Shown here one piece after another: positions 20,004 to 31,735 of a stretch of 64,000 nt of DNA. Positions within the stretch are counted from its first letter, which is position 1. Each line of letters opens with the position of its first letter. The translations under genes and the position numbers were made by a program. Below the pieces are notes generated by a model that was not told the origin of the DNA, did no database searches, and saw only the letters and a list, made by a program, of their open reading frames with translations. Source of the stretch: Neisseriaceae bacterium (lineage in GTDB: Bacteria; Pseudomonadota; Gammaproteobacteria; Burkholderiales; Neisseriaceae); the NCBI GenBank assembly GCA_016864895.1, contig CP046107.1:496001-560000 (forward strand), given 5' to 3'.

Positions 20004-20020
20004 TATTCTATCATAGAATA
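20004..20020. promoter_or_regulatory. 17-bp palindrome upstream of hemX, possible operator
   Basis: TATTCTAT-C-ATAGAATA is a perfect 8-1-8 palindrome in the gap between the polysaccharide locus and hemX, about 85 bp upstream of the hemX ATG. A rough count predicts about two such palindromes by chance in 64 kb of this composition, so the call rests only on its intergenic position. Confidence 0.25.
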
Positions 20021-20093
20021 TACCTTTATTATGTAGATATCATAAGCTTATAGGGAACATTATATAATAGGACTAATGATTCTAAAAAATATA

Positions 20094-20990
20094 TCATCCA
20101 TCACAGTGCTTTTTTATTTTCTTGACTACCTGCTTTGACTCTGAAATCAAACTAAAAGACAAATTAGTATTGCGCTTAAATTCTCCCATCAAAAATGCAC
20201 CCAATATTAAGAAATAAGGCTTCATTCTAACCAAAATATTCTGTCCATATAGAAAATGAATAACAAAAATATTACGATACATGTAATACCCCTTCCAAGA
20301 ACACAAGGCTTCCTCTTGGTTAAACTCTAATTGCCTTATGATCTTTGCATCCCTTACCAAATAAATACTATACCCACATAAACGGATTCTTTCCGCATAA
20401 TCAACATCATCTCCTGAAATAAAATATTCAGAATACGGAAACCCAACTTGGTCGACAATGCTTTGATGAAACACAACTCCCTCAAAAGAAAAGTTATCAA
20501 TTAATAATAATTCAGGTAAATCTTCTCTATTTTTATACCTATCAGTAACTTGAGAACGTTTAGGTTGGATATAAAAAGGATTAGAAAGATTATACTCAAG
20601 TGCAGAGTACTCTGTTAATTGACCTTGTCTATTTTCTCTGGTAGCTACTAAAACCTTTTTATCAGAATATTTGAGTAAGCAACTAAGACAGTTTTTCACA
20701 GGAACAACATCATCATCCATCACCCAGATCCAGCTATGTCCATCATCATATGCTTGCTTAACACCCAGGTGAAATCCTCCTGCGCCGCCTAAATTAACTT
20801 CAGAACGAATATATCGAATGAGTCCAGGTGACTTACTGTGTACAACATCATAAGTATGATCATCACTTGCATTATCAATAACATAAATAGTCATCTGCCC
20901 AGTAAAATCCTGTTCTAATAATGCATCTAGTGTGCTACTTAATAGGTCAGCACGATTATAAGTCACCACTACAATACCAACAGATATCAT
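20094..20990 (-). CDS. GT2 glycosyltransferase of GlfT type, probable galactofuranosyltransferase
   Basis: This 298-residue GT-A glycosyltransferase starts SVGIVVVTYNR, has the NLGGAGGF signature at residues 66-73 shared by galactofuranosyltransferases, and the metal-binding triad DDD at 92-94 (WVMDDDV). FISGDDVDYAERI further on is the acceptor and base region. The C-terminus has a hydrophobic stretch that may sit against the membrane. It is last in the polysaccharide operon, 10 bp after the previous gene. By analogy it could add the first Galf residues or a branch; the linkage cannot be read from sequence. Confidence 0.8.
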   Translation of the reverse strand: MISVGIVVVTYNRADLLSSTLDALLEQDFTGQMTIYVIDNASDDHTYDVVHSKSPGLIRYIRSEVNLGGAGGFHLGVKQAYDDGHSWIWVMDDDVVPVKNCLSCLLKYSDKKVLVATRENRQGQLTEYSALEYNLSNPFYIQPKRSQVTDRYKNREDLPELLLIDNFSFEGVVFHQSIVDQVGFPYSEYFISGDDVDYAERIRLCGYSIYLVRDAKIIRQLEFNQEEALCSWKGYYMYRNIFVIHFLYGQNILVRMKPYFLILGAFLMGEFKRNTNLSFSLISESKQVVKKIKKHCDG

Positions 20991-21000
20991 TTTATTTATA

Positions 21001-21929
21001 TCAACTCAAAAACTCTTGATGATGTGAAAAATCTTTTTGTATGCCATGTTTTACCCCTTTTAAACCAATCTCTAATTTCTCTCTACTAGGTTGTGTAAAA
21101 GTATAAAACCAAATAAGCTTCAATATAAATACCACCGCCGCTAGTTTCCCTTTGTATTGCAATAAATTAGCCGTATTGTTGCGACTCATGCAATATAGTT
21201 TCACTTTAGAAGGTGTGTCATTAAACCTAATCCTGCCAAAAAACATAGGAACCCCTATTTCTCTGTTCCTTGGATGATAAAAAATTGAACGAGTTACAGT
21301 AGTTAACTTCACTCCTTGCCTTTTCAAACGCCAAATATACTCCATATCATCACCCCAAATAAAATATGAAGGTTTAGGATAACCGTATAATTCAATAAGC
21401 TTCCGACACAGCAGTACTCCATTAAAAGGAATGATAACATCTTCAATCATGCCACCATCTAAACCAAATTGTTGTAAATCTTCAGTTGTATTAATGATTC
21501 TAGAACTATTTGCAAGACGAATCGGAAAACAAAGTTGATTGGGATTATTTTTATCTAAAACCAAGGAGCCAATACATAAATTATGTTTACAATAGACAAG
21601 TAATTGCTCTAAGCAGTCATCTGCTGGAAAACCATCATCATCCATCAATAAAATTTGCTCGAATCCGTTTTCAAAAGCAATCTTAATACCATGATAAAAA
21701 CCACCTGCTCCACCCAGGTTACTGGGAAGTGTGACTAATCGGAACAATGAATTATCTAAATAACCATTTTCTCTCAGAAAATCCTCAGTTCCATCTGTAC
21801 TTGCATTATCCACTATATACACAAGATCCAGTGGCGTTGTCTGTCTGCAAAGAGCCTCCAAACATTCTACCAACAATTCCCTACGATTGTAAGTGACAAC
21901 AACCGCACAAACAGGAGACGTTTTAATCA

Positions 21930-21930
<1 letters not shown>
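21001..21930 (-). CDS. GT2 glycosyltransferase of GlfT type, probable galactofuranosyltransferase
   Basis: This 309-residue GT-A enzyme starts PVCAVVVTYNR, with NLGGAGGF at 71-78 and the DDD triad at 97-99 (LLMDDDG). A later YFIWGDDMEYIWRL block matches the WDD-type acceptor motif of GlfT proteins, followed by YHPRN. It differs enough from the 298-residue neighbour to suggest another linkage or acceptor. Its ATG overlaps the glf stop (TAATG) with a GGGAG site, so it is translationally coupled to the mutase that would make its donor, UDP-galactofuranose. Confidence 0.82.
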
Positions 21931-24892
<2,962 letters not shown>

Positions 24893-24909
24893 ACTTCGGT
24901 ATCCTCCCC

Positions 24910-26676
24910 TCAAATATCGATTCTATCAAATTGTTTTTGCCAAAACTTCTCACTAGTTAACTCTGGGTACGTCGCAATATACTCCCGACGTAATTTTCTA
25001 GCATTTTTACATAACCGTACTACTGCAATAAAATGACTCCAAAGGCAACTAAAAAACATTTTTTTACTATGCTTCAACACTATTCCGTCTTCTGAACCTA
25101 TATCAGTAAAGTAAATAACCTCTTTATGTAAAAAAACCTCCCTCAACCGGACACCATAATGTTTGTATTGCCATATTGGCTTAGAACTAAAAAAAACACT
25201 TGGGATCAAATGACCATTTAAAGATAGCATTCTAATTATTTTGGTTAAATTATTTTCATGTGGTTTTCCCCTAACCGCTCTTTTCTGTAAATCTAATGGT
25301 ATTGCCCGTATTTTTTCTCTTTTTGTAATCGATGCTATTTCTTTTCTTTTCTCCAACATATCAATATTATCACGCCAAAAATCGGGTCCTTTTAAAATAT
25401 CCTGTAATGCTATAGTACAAGCTTTCGCTGATTCATACTGATAAGAAAGGGCATTAAGTATAAACAAAATAAGTGAAGTTTTTAAAAACATTTTCTTACT
25501 TGTATTCAAGACCAATCCATGCAAAAAATGCATTATATGATTACGTTGATCCAAGTACAATTGAATAGGACCAGCTTTATATGCGAAATCTACTTGCCAG
25601 GAACAAATACCGTTGACAGTTAGTAAATCAAAGTCATTAGCCAATGAAAAACTAATATCATCCCCTCTGACAAAATAAGGAAAAGAAAGATATTTAACTT
25701 TACTTATGGGAAAAGCAAAAAACCACCAGGCACCATAATCAATACGTTCCTCTATTTCATTTAATAGAATATCCTCAGTCATAAGTAAGTTGAAATGAGA
25801 TTTTACTGAACGACATAGGCCATTAAACACACCCCCACTTTCATGTTGCATATTCTGCTCACACTCTCGTAGCATGGCACCTAAAATTGCTAAATTTGTA
25901 TTCTCTGTATAAGACAAATAAAATAAAGTCCTACGAATAGATTCAATTTCACACGAAGCATCATCATCCATAAACAAACAATGTGTAAATTGACTTTGGT
26001 GTTGATAATAAACTAACCCACGTGAAAAACCACCGGAACCTCCTAAATTAGGATTCTTTATTACCTCAATACCTTCAATTTCAGGTAAGTTTTGACTATT
26101 ATCAATTACACAGATACTAATCTTAGACTTTAGTACATCGTTATTGAATAATCCATTCTTTAATCTTTCAATAGCAGGTAATAAAATCTGCTGTTGATTA
26201 AAATGTGTAATAACAATCCCTAGACGAACGTCATGCAATGCTGGTTGCTCCGTAACATATTCAAAAGAGCTAATTTGGCTAATATCTAAAGCTTGGACTT
26301 CAAAAAATAACATCCCCTCAGTTAACTCATTCCAAAAAGGAAGATTTATAATCACCTCTGATAGTTGCTCATTATTCAGAATATTTTCCTGTAAGACAAA
26401 ATCACTACGCTGTATCGCTTTGACTTTCCAAGTTAATTTGATATGCCCAAAAAAAATAATACGGAACGATAATTGATGTATACCAGTATACTTTTTAAGT
26501 TTTCCAATACTAACACTATTAAAATAGGTATTAGTTAACAAAATACCACCTTGGAAAAGTGTAATATTCTGTTCTAATAAAGAAATATCTACTAAACAAT
26601 TATGACGAAAATATAACCCCTTTTCGGTACAGAGTGTTAATTTGGGAAATGTTGAGGTTTGAACTACATTAGTCAT
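24910..26676 (-). CDS. GlfT2-like galactofuranosyltransferase, first copy of a tandem pair
   Basis: This 588-residue protein has the same layout as its neighbour: an N-terminal beta domain with GGILLTNTYFNSVS, a GT-A domain beginning LGIVITHFNQQQ, NLGGSGGF at 210-217, DDD at 237-239, RIDYGAWWFFAF, and YFVRGDDISF at 334-343. These correspond to the donor, metal and acceptor sites of GlfT2. The start is ATG 26676 behind AAGGAAAT; it overlaps the wzt stop by eight bases, so the exporter ATPase and this polymerase are coupled. The C-terminal 200 residues diverge most from the second copy, suggesting different chain-length or linkage preference. GlfT2 activity itself is inferred. Confidence 0.85.
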   Translation of the reverse strand: MTNVVQTSTFPKLTLCTEKGLYFRHNCLVDISLLEQNITLFQGGILLTNTYFNSVSIGKLKKYTGIHQLSFRIIFFGHIKLTWKVKAIQRSDFVLQENILNNEQLSEVIINLPFWNELTEGMLFFEVQALDISQISSFEYVTEQPALHDVRLGIVITHFNQQQILLPAIERLKNGLFNNDVLKSKISICVIDNSQNLPEIEGIEVIKNPNLGGSGGFSRGLVYYQHQSQFTHCLFMDDDASCEIESIRRTLFYLSYTENTNLAILGAMLRECEQNMQHESGGVFNGLCRSVKSHFNLLMTEDILLNEIEERIDYGAWWFFAFPISKVKYLSFPYFVRGDDISFSLANDFDLLTVNGICSWQVDFAYKAGPIQLYLDQRNHIMHFLHGLVLNTSKKMFLKTSLILFILNALSYQYESAKACTIALQDILKGPDFWRDNIDMLEKRKEIASITKREKIRAIPLDLQKRAVRGKPHENNLTKIIRMLSLNGHLIPSVFFSSKPIWQYKHYGVRLREVFLHKEVIYFTDIGSEDGIVLKHSKKMFFSCLWSHFIAVVRLCKNARKLRREYIATYPELTSEKFWQKQFDRIDI

Positions 26677-27388
26677 AAGATATTTCCTTATAATCCACAA
26701 TTTTTCCATGCTCTAAAAAAACATGTTTGTTACAAAGCCTATCCGCCAATAATTTATCATGTGTTGCCAATACTAAGATTCCAGCTTTGTCAATAAATTG
26801 CGTTAATCTTTTCTCAGCTTTATTTCTAAAATGATCATCCCCCACACTCATCCACTCATCCATTAACAAGATTTCTGGCTGTACGCAAGTCAAAATTGAA
26901 AAAGCCAAACGTAACACCATTCCACTCGAATAAGTACGCACAGGCATATAAATAAAATCACCTAATTCACTAAATTCAATAATATCTTCCACATACCTCT
27001 TCATCTCAAATGGCTTGAAATCTAAGAAAAGACCTCTCAATTTAATATTTTCTAAACCTGTGGCTTCTCCATCCATACCCAACATAGAATCCAGTAAGCT
27101 GGTAACTTTACCTTCTACTAAAACTTTACCTTCCACAGGATAATAAACCCCAGACATCACTCTTAATAAAGTAGTCTTACCCGATCCATTATGTCCTACC
27201 AAAGCGACCCTATCCCCCTCTTGTAGATTCAAATTAATATTTTTTAATGATTCCACTTCAGTAATCCTACTACTATTAGTAACAATTCTACCTCCGGTAG
27301 TAATATTTAAAACTTTTTGTTTAAACGAACGTTGTTTAGCATCATAAATAGGAAAGCGAACACTTACATTATCCAGTCTAATATTCAT
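26669..27388 (-). CDS. wzt: Polysaccharide ABC exporter, ATP-binding subunit
   Basis: This 239-residue ABC ATPase of the Wzt/TagH/KpsT type has Walker A GHNGSGKT (65-72), the signature YSSGMVLRL (from about 153) and Walker B with the WMSVGD switch region (about 173-183) typical of polysaccharide exporters. It stops after the ATPase domain, so it lacks the C-terminal carbohydrate-binding domain that some Wzt proteins use to recognise a capped chain end. The start chosen is ATG 27388 behind GGGGGG. It lies 8 bp after wzm and overlaps the first GlfT2-like gene. It should power export of the finished lipid-linked glycan. Confidence 0.92.
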   Translation of the reverse strand: MNIRLDNVSVRFPIYDAKQRSFKQKVLNITTGGRIVTNSSRITEVESLKNINLNLQEGDRVALVGHNGSGKTTLLRVMSGVYYPVEGKVLVEGKVTSLLDSMLGMDGEATGLENIKLRGLFLDFKPFEMKRYVEDIIEFSELGDFIYMPVRTYSSGMVLRLAFSILTCVQPEILLMDEWMSVGDDHFRNKAEKRLTQFIDKAGILVLATHDKLLADRLCNKHVFLEHGKIVDYKEISYD

Positions 27389-27396
27389 ATCCCCCC

Positions 27397-28239
27397 CTAT
27401 AACCAATAAGTAACTCTACGACGCGTTTTAGCCAACACAAAAAAGGCAATTAATAAACCAACCACTGCCAAAGTAATTCCTACGATCCAATTATAGCTAG
27501 TCGGCATAATACCCAACAAAGGCTGTCTGACTAAGTCTAATAAAATACCAAATGGATTCCAAGCGGCTAAAAATCTTCTATTTTCTGGCAGTTGCTCTAG
27601 ACTCCAAATAATTGGAGTTACAAAAAACATTAGTTGCATCAAACTAGCTATGACAGGGGTCATATCTCTATATCTTGTACAAAAAATAGAAATAACCATA
27701 CCCATTGCATAAAGGTTCACTAATAAAATGAAAAAGGCTGGGAAAAACCATAAAATATTCCAGTTCAACTGCATACCAGCGACAAAAATCACAATTGGAT
27801 AAATCGCAATGTTGTGGCAAAAAATAATAAATTGTCGATAAAGTACCCTCAAAACAAAAACAGAAAGAGGCATTTTAACTTGTTTTAAATAATTCTGAGA
27901 CTCTATAAACGCTGAGCAAAACTCATTCAATGAAATAGAAATCAGCATCCAAAAGATCATTCCTAACGTCAAATGAGGAATAAATTCTCCTAAGTTTAAT
28001 TGAAATAAAGACCCATATAAAGGACCCATGGTACCAATAGTCACAAGCATACTTAAAGTTATCCAAATTGGGCCTAAGGTGGATCGCCTATAACGAGCTA
28101 ACACATCATACCAGCCCAATGTTACCCACAGATAATAATTTATAAAAGAAGTTTTTATATCAAGATAAGCTTCTGTAAACTTGGAATCCACTAAATTCAC
28201 TATGTATAATCCTAATTTATTGATGAAATTTTCTAGCAT
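27397..28239 (-). CDS. wzm: Polysaccharide ABC exporter, membrane subunit
   Basis: This 280-residue ABC-2 permease has six hydrophobic segments. RYRRSTLGPIWITLSM near residue 50 is the conserved amphipathic start of Wzm/TagG/KpsM proteins, and FFVTPIIW and WNPFGILLDLVRQPLLG are late family motifs. It pairs with wzt to move an undecaprenyl-linked polysaccharide across the inner membrane. Its ATG lies 5 bp after the tyrA stop with a weak ribosome site, so its expression may depend on translation of tyrA. It is the first gene of the polysaccharide locus. Confidence 0.93.
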   Translation of the reverse strand: MLENFINKLGLYIVNLVDSKFTEAYLDIKTSFINYYLWVTLGWYDVLARYRRSTLGPIWITLSMLVTIGTMGPLYGSLFQLNLGEFIPHLTLGMIFWMLISISLNEFCSAFIESQNYLKQVKMPLSVFVLRVLYRQFIIFCHNIAIYPIVIFVAGMQLNWNILWFFPAFFILLVNLYAMGMVISIFCTRYRDMTPVIASLMQLMFFVTPIIWSLEQLPENRRFLAAWNPFGILLDLVRQPLLGIMPTSYNWIVGITLAVVGLLIAFFVLAKTRRRVTYWL

Positions 28240-28244
28240 TATAG

Positions 28245-29117
28245 CTAAATTTTGTTATTTTCCCATACCTGCCTAAGCTGCTGGGAAGTCGAAAAATAAG
28301 ATTTTAGTTGATCTTTATCCTTACTTTCTAACAAATTCTTTATCACTTCTAACTCACTAAAATAGTGTTCTAATAATAGTAATAAAAAATCTTGATTCTC
28401 AACACAAATCCCTGACCACATTTCTGAGTCACTACCCGCGATTCTGGTAAAATCCCTAAAACCTGTCCCCGCAAAATTTAGGTACTTTTCTTTAAAGACA
28501 TCGTTGTTTAATTGATTCATAAAAGCATAAGCCAATATATGGGGAAAATGACTTGTCATTGCAAATATTTGATCATGTACTTCCGCTGGCATAATATATA
28601 TTTGAGATTCTAGTAACTCCCATAGCCGTTTTATTGTCTGTATACTCTGTGCATTTTGAAGCTCATGAGGACATATAATAATTTTTTGTTGGTTAAACAA
28701 ATAAGGAATTATATTATTAACACCACTTTTCTCACACCCAGCTACTGGGTGTGCTGCAACACAATATGAATAGTGATCAGGTAAATAGTACTGATACGCT
28801 TCTAATACACTTCTTTTGGTACTTGCCACATCTGTAATAATAGTGTTAGGTTTCAATTGAAACTGACCAATCAACTGTAATACCTCAAAAATCATACTAA
28901 CTGGTGTGGCAATTATAACAATATCTACATCTAAAGATACCTGATTAATACTCGATAACGCAATATCTATAATTTTCTTTTGCTTAGCAATTCTCAAATT
29001 TTCACTTTGTGTATCAATGCCTATAATTTTATTAACAAGTTTCTTCTCTTTTAAATCATGGGCTATAGAACCTCCAATTAGACCTATTCCTATGATCGTT
29101 ATAGTTTTAAATTGCAT
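28245..29117 (-). CDS. tyrA: Prephenate dehydrogenase
   Basis: TyrA oxidatively decarboxylates prephenate to 4-hydroxyphenylpyruvate in tyrosine synthesis. The 290-residue monofunctional enzyme has an N-terminal NAD(P)-binding motif (IIGIGLIGGSIA, residues 8-19), the catalytic AAHPVAGCEKSG block and a C-terminal helical dimer domain with FRDFTRIAGSDSEMW. No chorismate mutase domain is fused. It begins 9 bp after the exonuclease gene and ends just before wzm, an unusual placement for an aromatic amino-acid gene at the head of a polysaccharide operon. Confidence 0.94.
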   Translation of the reverse strand: MQFKTITIIGIGLIGGSIAHDLKEKKLVNKIIGIDTQSENLRIAKQKKIIDIALSSINQVSLDVDIVIIATPVSMIFEVLQLIGQFQLKPNTIITDVASTKRSVLEAYQYYLPDHYSYCVAAHPVAGCEKSGVNNIIPYLFNQQKIIICPHELQNAQSIQTIKRLWELLESQIYIMPAEVHDQIFAMTSHFPHILAYAFMNQLNNDVFKEKYLNFAGTGFRDFTRIAGSDSEMWSGICVENQDFLLLLLEHYFSELEVIKNLLESKDKDQLKSYFSTSQQLRQVWENNKI

Positions 29118-29126
29118 ATTTTACTT

Positions 29127-29930
29127 TCAATCAGAAAAATGACTTAAGTATGCCAAAAAATGTTCTGATGATTCAGATTTTAAATAATCTTTTAAATTTT
29201 GGATCTTATTTAGATATTCAACTTCCTCTATCGATCCTTTCATTAATTGAAACCTCAAAAATAATAAATAAATATCCATCGCATCAGTTTCACAAGTGTT
29301 TCTAATTTTCTCAATACCACCTTGTTGGTATACTTGTAAAACCTGTGCACCATCCATCCCTAATTTGCCCGGAAATCCACATAACCTCGCCATATCATGC
29401 AACGGTGCACAAGCCCTATCCTGATAACCTGCCAAGATATTCATTAAATCACAGTATTTCATACAATGATGAGTAATACAATTATTCCATTTTAACTCAG
29501 AATTAAATTCATACCTATTCCAATAATCTCCAGCTATTACTCCATGAACCAATGCTCTATGTTGTAAAACAGGTAAATCAAAACCAACGCCATTCCAGCT
29601 AACCAACTGAACTTGATATTTTTTTAAAATATCAAAAAATGTTTGGATAATTACTTTTTCCGAATCCTGTAAGTTCCCAATTGATTTTACATCAATTTTA
29701 TTATCCCGACAAAAGCAACATGATATAGCCACGACTTGGTGTAAATAAAGTGGTATACAATCATTCCCAGTTTCACTTCTTTGCTTCTGTTGTGCCCATT
29801 GAACAACATCATTATCTGATAGATCACGACCCAAATTATTTAAAATTCTTATACCAGACACATCAGGAATTGTTTCTATATCAAATACCAAAATATTAAT
29901 TGGTTTATTGTCCGACAACATTAACTCCAT
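29127..29930 (-). CDS. PolB-type predicted 3'-5' exonuclease
   Basis: This 267-residue DnaQ-fold protein matches the family described as predicted 3'-5' exonucleases related to the proofreading domain of DNA polymerase B. Exo I is FDIETIPD with D17 and E19, Exo II lies in LVSWNGVGFDLPVL, and Exo III is probably CETDAMDIYLLF. The biological role is not known. Its first ATG shares a base with the upstream stop (TAATG); another ATG three codons later has GGAG in front and is an equally good start. It lies between the hydrolase gene and tyrA, all closely packed. Confidence 0.85.
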   Translation of the reverse strand: MELMLSDNKPINILVFDIETIPDVSGIRILNNLGRDLSDNDVVQWAQQKQRSETGNDCIPLYLHQVVAISCCFCRDNKIDVKSIGNLQDSEKVIIQTFFDILKKYQVQLVSWNGVGFDLPVLQHRALVHGVIAGDYWNRYEFNSELKWNNCITHHCMKYCDLMNILAGYQDRACAPLHDMARLCGFPGKLGMDGAQVLQVYQQGGIEKIRNTCETDAMDIYLLFLRFQLMKGSIEEVEYLNKIQNLKDYLKSESSEHFLAYLSHFSD

Positions 29931-30817
29931 TATATTATCTCACGTAAAAATTTCTCTATCGCATAAGCCATCTGCTCAGAGGCTTCCCAATGAATCATAT
30001 GTCCAACACCTTCTAATACAACTTTTTGGGGAGCACCTAATAACTGGTATCTATACTCCAAACTATCTTTAATACTGTTTAAAACCAAGTTATGTGCTAC
30101 AAAATCACCTTGTAGCCAAAGAATAGGGCATGTGATTTTCTTCCAAAATTTTTCATAACAATTTAAATTATAGGGAAAAGGTTGACTAATTTGATGCTTG
30201 ATATCCGCACTCAATACCAATTCACCCGCCTGATTTTTTAATAAGGAATAACTTAAGTAAAATGCTTTTTCATAAGACAACATAGGATTAGCTTTGATCA
30301 ATTTTTGAATATAATGCTCTCTATTTTTTACATCAGATGTACGTAAATTTTTAGAAAGCCCTCTTAAAAACTTTCTCATCCGTTGCACTGATTGTTCTTC
30401 AGGTTCATCAGACACACCAAATCCCTCAGCTAAAATCAAAGATCTCACCCTACCAGGCATGATACCTGTATATAAAGATGACAACATACCGCCTAAACTA
30501 TGCCCTAAAATATGAATAGACTCTTGAGGACTAATCAAATCAACCAACTGAGATAAATCAGAAATCATCACTGCTCTATCATAATATCCTGATGACATAT
30601 GTTCTGACAATCCCATCCCCCGCCAATCCATAGCATAAATATCCCACTGAGTACTTAAATTATCAACTATGAATTGAAAACTAGCAGAAGTATCCATCCA
30701 CCCATGTAAAAGTAACAATTTAGGTCTATTCTTTCTTTCCCAATGTCTTACATGAATGATTAAGCCATTAAGTTTACACCAAATCGACTTGGACTTATAT
30801 TTTTCTTGATATTCCAT
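29930..30817 (-). CDS. Alpha/beta hydrolase
   Basis: This 295-residue alpha/beta-hydrolase fold protein has the oxyanion HGWMD block (residues 38-42), nucleophile elbow GHSLGG with S107, an acid residue candidate in WLQGDFVAH and the catalytic histidine in VGHMIHWEA. No signal peptide is present when started at ATG 30817. A longer reading from a TTG at 30859 would begin inside the T-run of the preceding terminator and is rejected. Substrate is unknown; esterase, lipase-like and C-C hydrolase roles are all possible. It overlaps the exonuclease start by one base. Confidence 0.85.
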   Translation of the reverse strand: MEYQEKYKSKSIWCKLNGLIIHVRHWERKNRPKLLLLHGWMDTSASFQFIVDNLSTQWDIYAMDWRGMGLSEHMSSGYYDRAVMISDLSQLVDLISPQESIHILGHSLGGMLSSLYTGIMPGRVRSLILAEGFGVSDEPEEQSVQRMRKFLRGLSKNLRTSDVKNREHYIQKLIKANPMLSYEKAFYLSYSLLKNQAGELVLSADIKHQISQPFPYNLNCYEKFWKKITCPILWLQGDFVAHNLVLNSIKDSLEYRYQLLGAPQKVVLEGVGHMIHWEASEQMAYAIEKFLREII

Positions 30818-30848
30818 ATTGATTGCAATCTTGAAGTCAACAATAAAG

Positions 30849-30873
30849 AAAAAACACAACCACTAGGCTGTGT
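30849..30873 (-). terminator. Rho-independent terminator after the ftsZ-dsbC end of the dcw cluster
   Basis: On the minus strand ACACAGCC (30873-30866) pairs with GGTTGTGT (30861-30854) around a 4-base loop, with one G-U pair, followed by TTTTTTCTTT. It lies about 100 bp after the dsbC-like stop and before the hydrolase gene, separating the two transcription units. Confidence 0.8.
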
Positions 30874-30969
30874 CTCTCTATAATCTACACATAGAATAAA
30901 ATACACTCACTTAATATCAAAATAATATTTATTCCTCATAATGATCAATACCGACTAACATCAAATCTG

Positions 30970-31725
30970 TCATTTCTTTCTATATTGATTAATTATTTTT
31001 GTAAATTCACCATAAGGAATGTAACCACCTATCCTCTTTCCATCGGGAAGAAAAATCACAGGTGTGCCATAAATTCCTACATCATCTCCAAGCTTTAAAT
31101 TTTTTTGAATAGGATTGGAACACTCCGAGACTTTCGGGATTGCTTTATTATCCCTCATATAATCTACCCATACCTGGGATCTTTTATTTCCTTGACACCA
31201 AATTTGAGTAGATTTTTTCTTGGCATTAGGATGTAAACTATCAATGGGATACAAAAAATTATAGATAGTAATATTATCCACTTTTTTTAGATCTTGCTCT
31301 AATTTTTTACAAAAAGGACAATCAGGATCAGTAAAAACAGCTATTGCGACTTGCCCATTCCCTTGTACAACCTTCACTGCCTGATCCAAGGGTAACTTAT
31401 TAAAATCAATCACTTCTAGCTGATTAAGTCTCTGATCTGTGTAGTTTTCCTTGGTATTAATATTAATTACATCACCAATCAAAACGTTATTCATTTTCTC
31501 ATCTAAGTAAATGATTTTATTTCCATTAACTACAAATTCATATAATCCCAAAGTGTCCTTATACTTAGAAGATTTTATAGTCAGGCCATAACCTGCCAAA
31601 AATTTATTCATTTTATCCTTGGCTTGAGATAAATCCCTATCAATTGGAACAGTACACCCAATTGTTCCTAATAGTATCAACAAACCAACCAAACTTACTC
31701 TTGTAAAAGTGTTCGTTTTCTTCAT
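30970..31725 (-). CDS. dsbC: DsbC-like disulfide isomerase, possibly lipidated
   Basis: This 251-residue exported protein has an N-terminal DsbC-type dimerisation domain (about 30-110) and a thioredoxin-fold domain with the CPFC active site (C136, C139) and the cis-proline loop YGTPVIFLPDG. A second cysteine pair (QIWCQG and SECSNP) matches the structural disulfide of DsbC. The signal ends LLGTIGC, so C24 may be lipidated, though the -3 residue is not ideal. It would correct wrong disulfides in the periplasm. Its start lies 10 bp after the ftsZ stop with an AGGA site, so it is attached to the end of the dcw operon. Confidence 0.88.
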   Translation of the reverse strand: MKKTNTFTRVSLVGLLILLGTIGCTVPIDRDLSQAKDKMNKFLAGYGLTIKSSKYKDTLGLYEFVVNGNKIIYLDEKMNNVLIGDVININTKENYTDQRLNQLEVIDFNKLPLDQAVKVVQGNGQVAIAVFTDPDCPFCKKLEQDLKKVDNITIYNFLYPIDSLHPNAKKKSTQIWCQGNKRSQVWVDYMRDNKAIPKVSECSNPIQKNLKLGDDVGIYGTPVIFLPDGKRIGGYIPYGEFTKIINQYRKK

Positions 31726-31735
31726 TGATACAATC

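Noticed and set aside
29930..30859. Longer form of the alpha/beta hydrolase with 14 extra hydrophobic residues as a signal sequence
   Set aside because: It would start at TTG inside the T-run of the upstream terminator, with no ribosome site; ATG 30817 is preferred.
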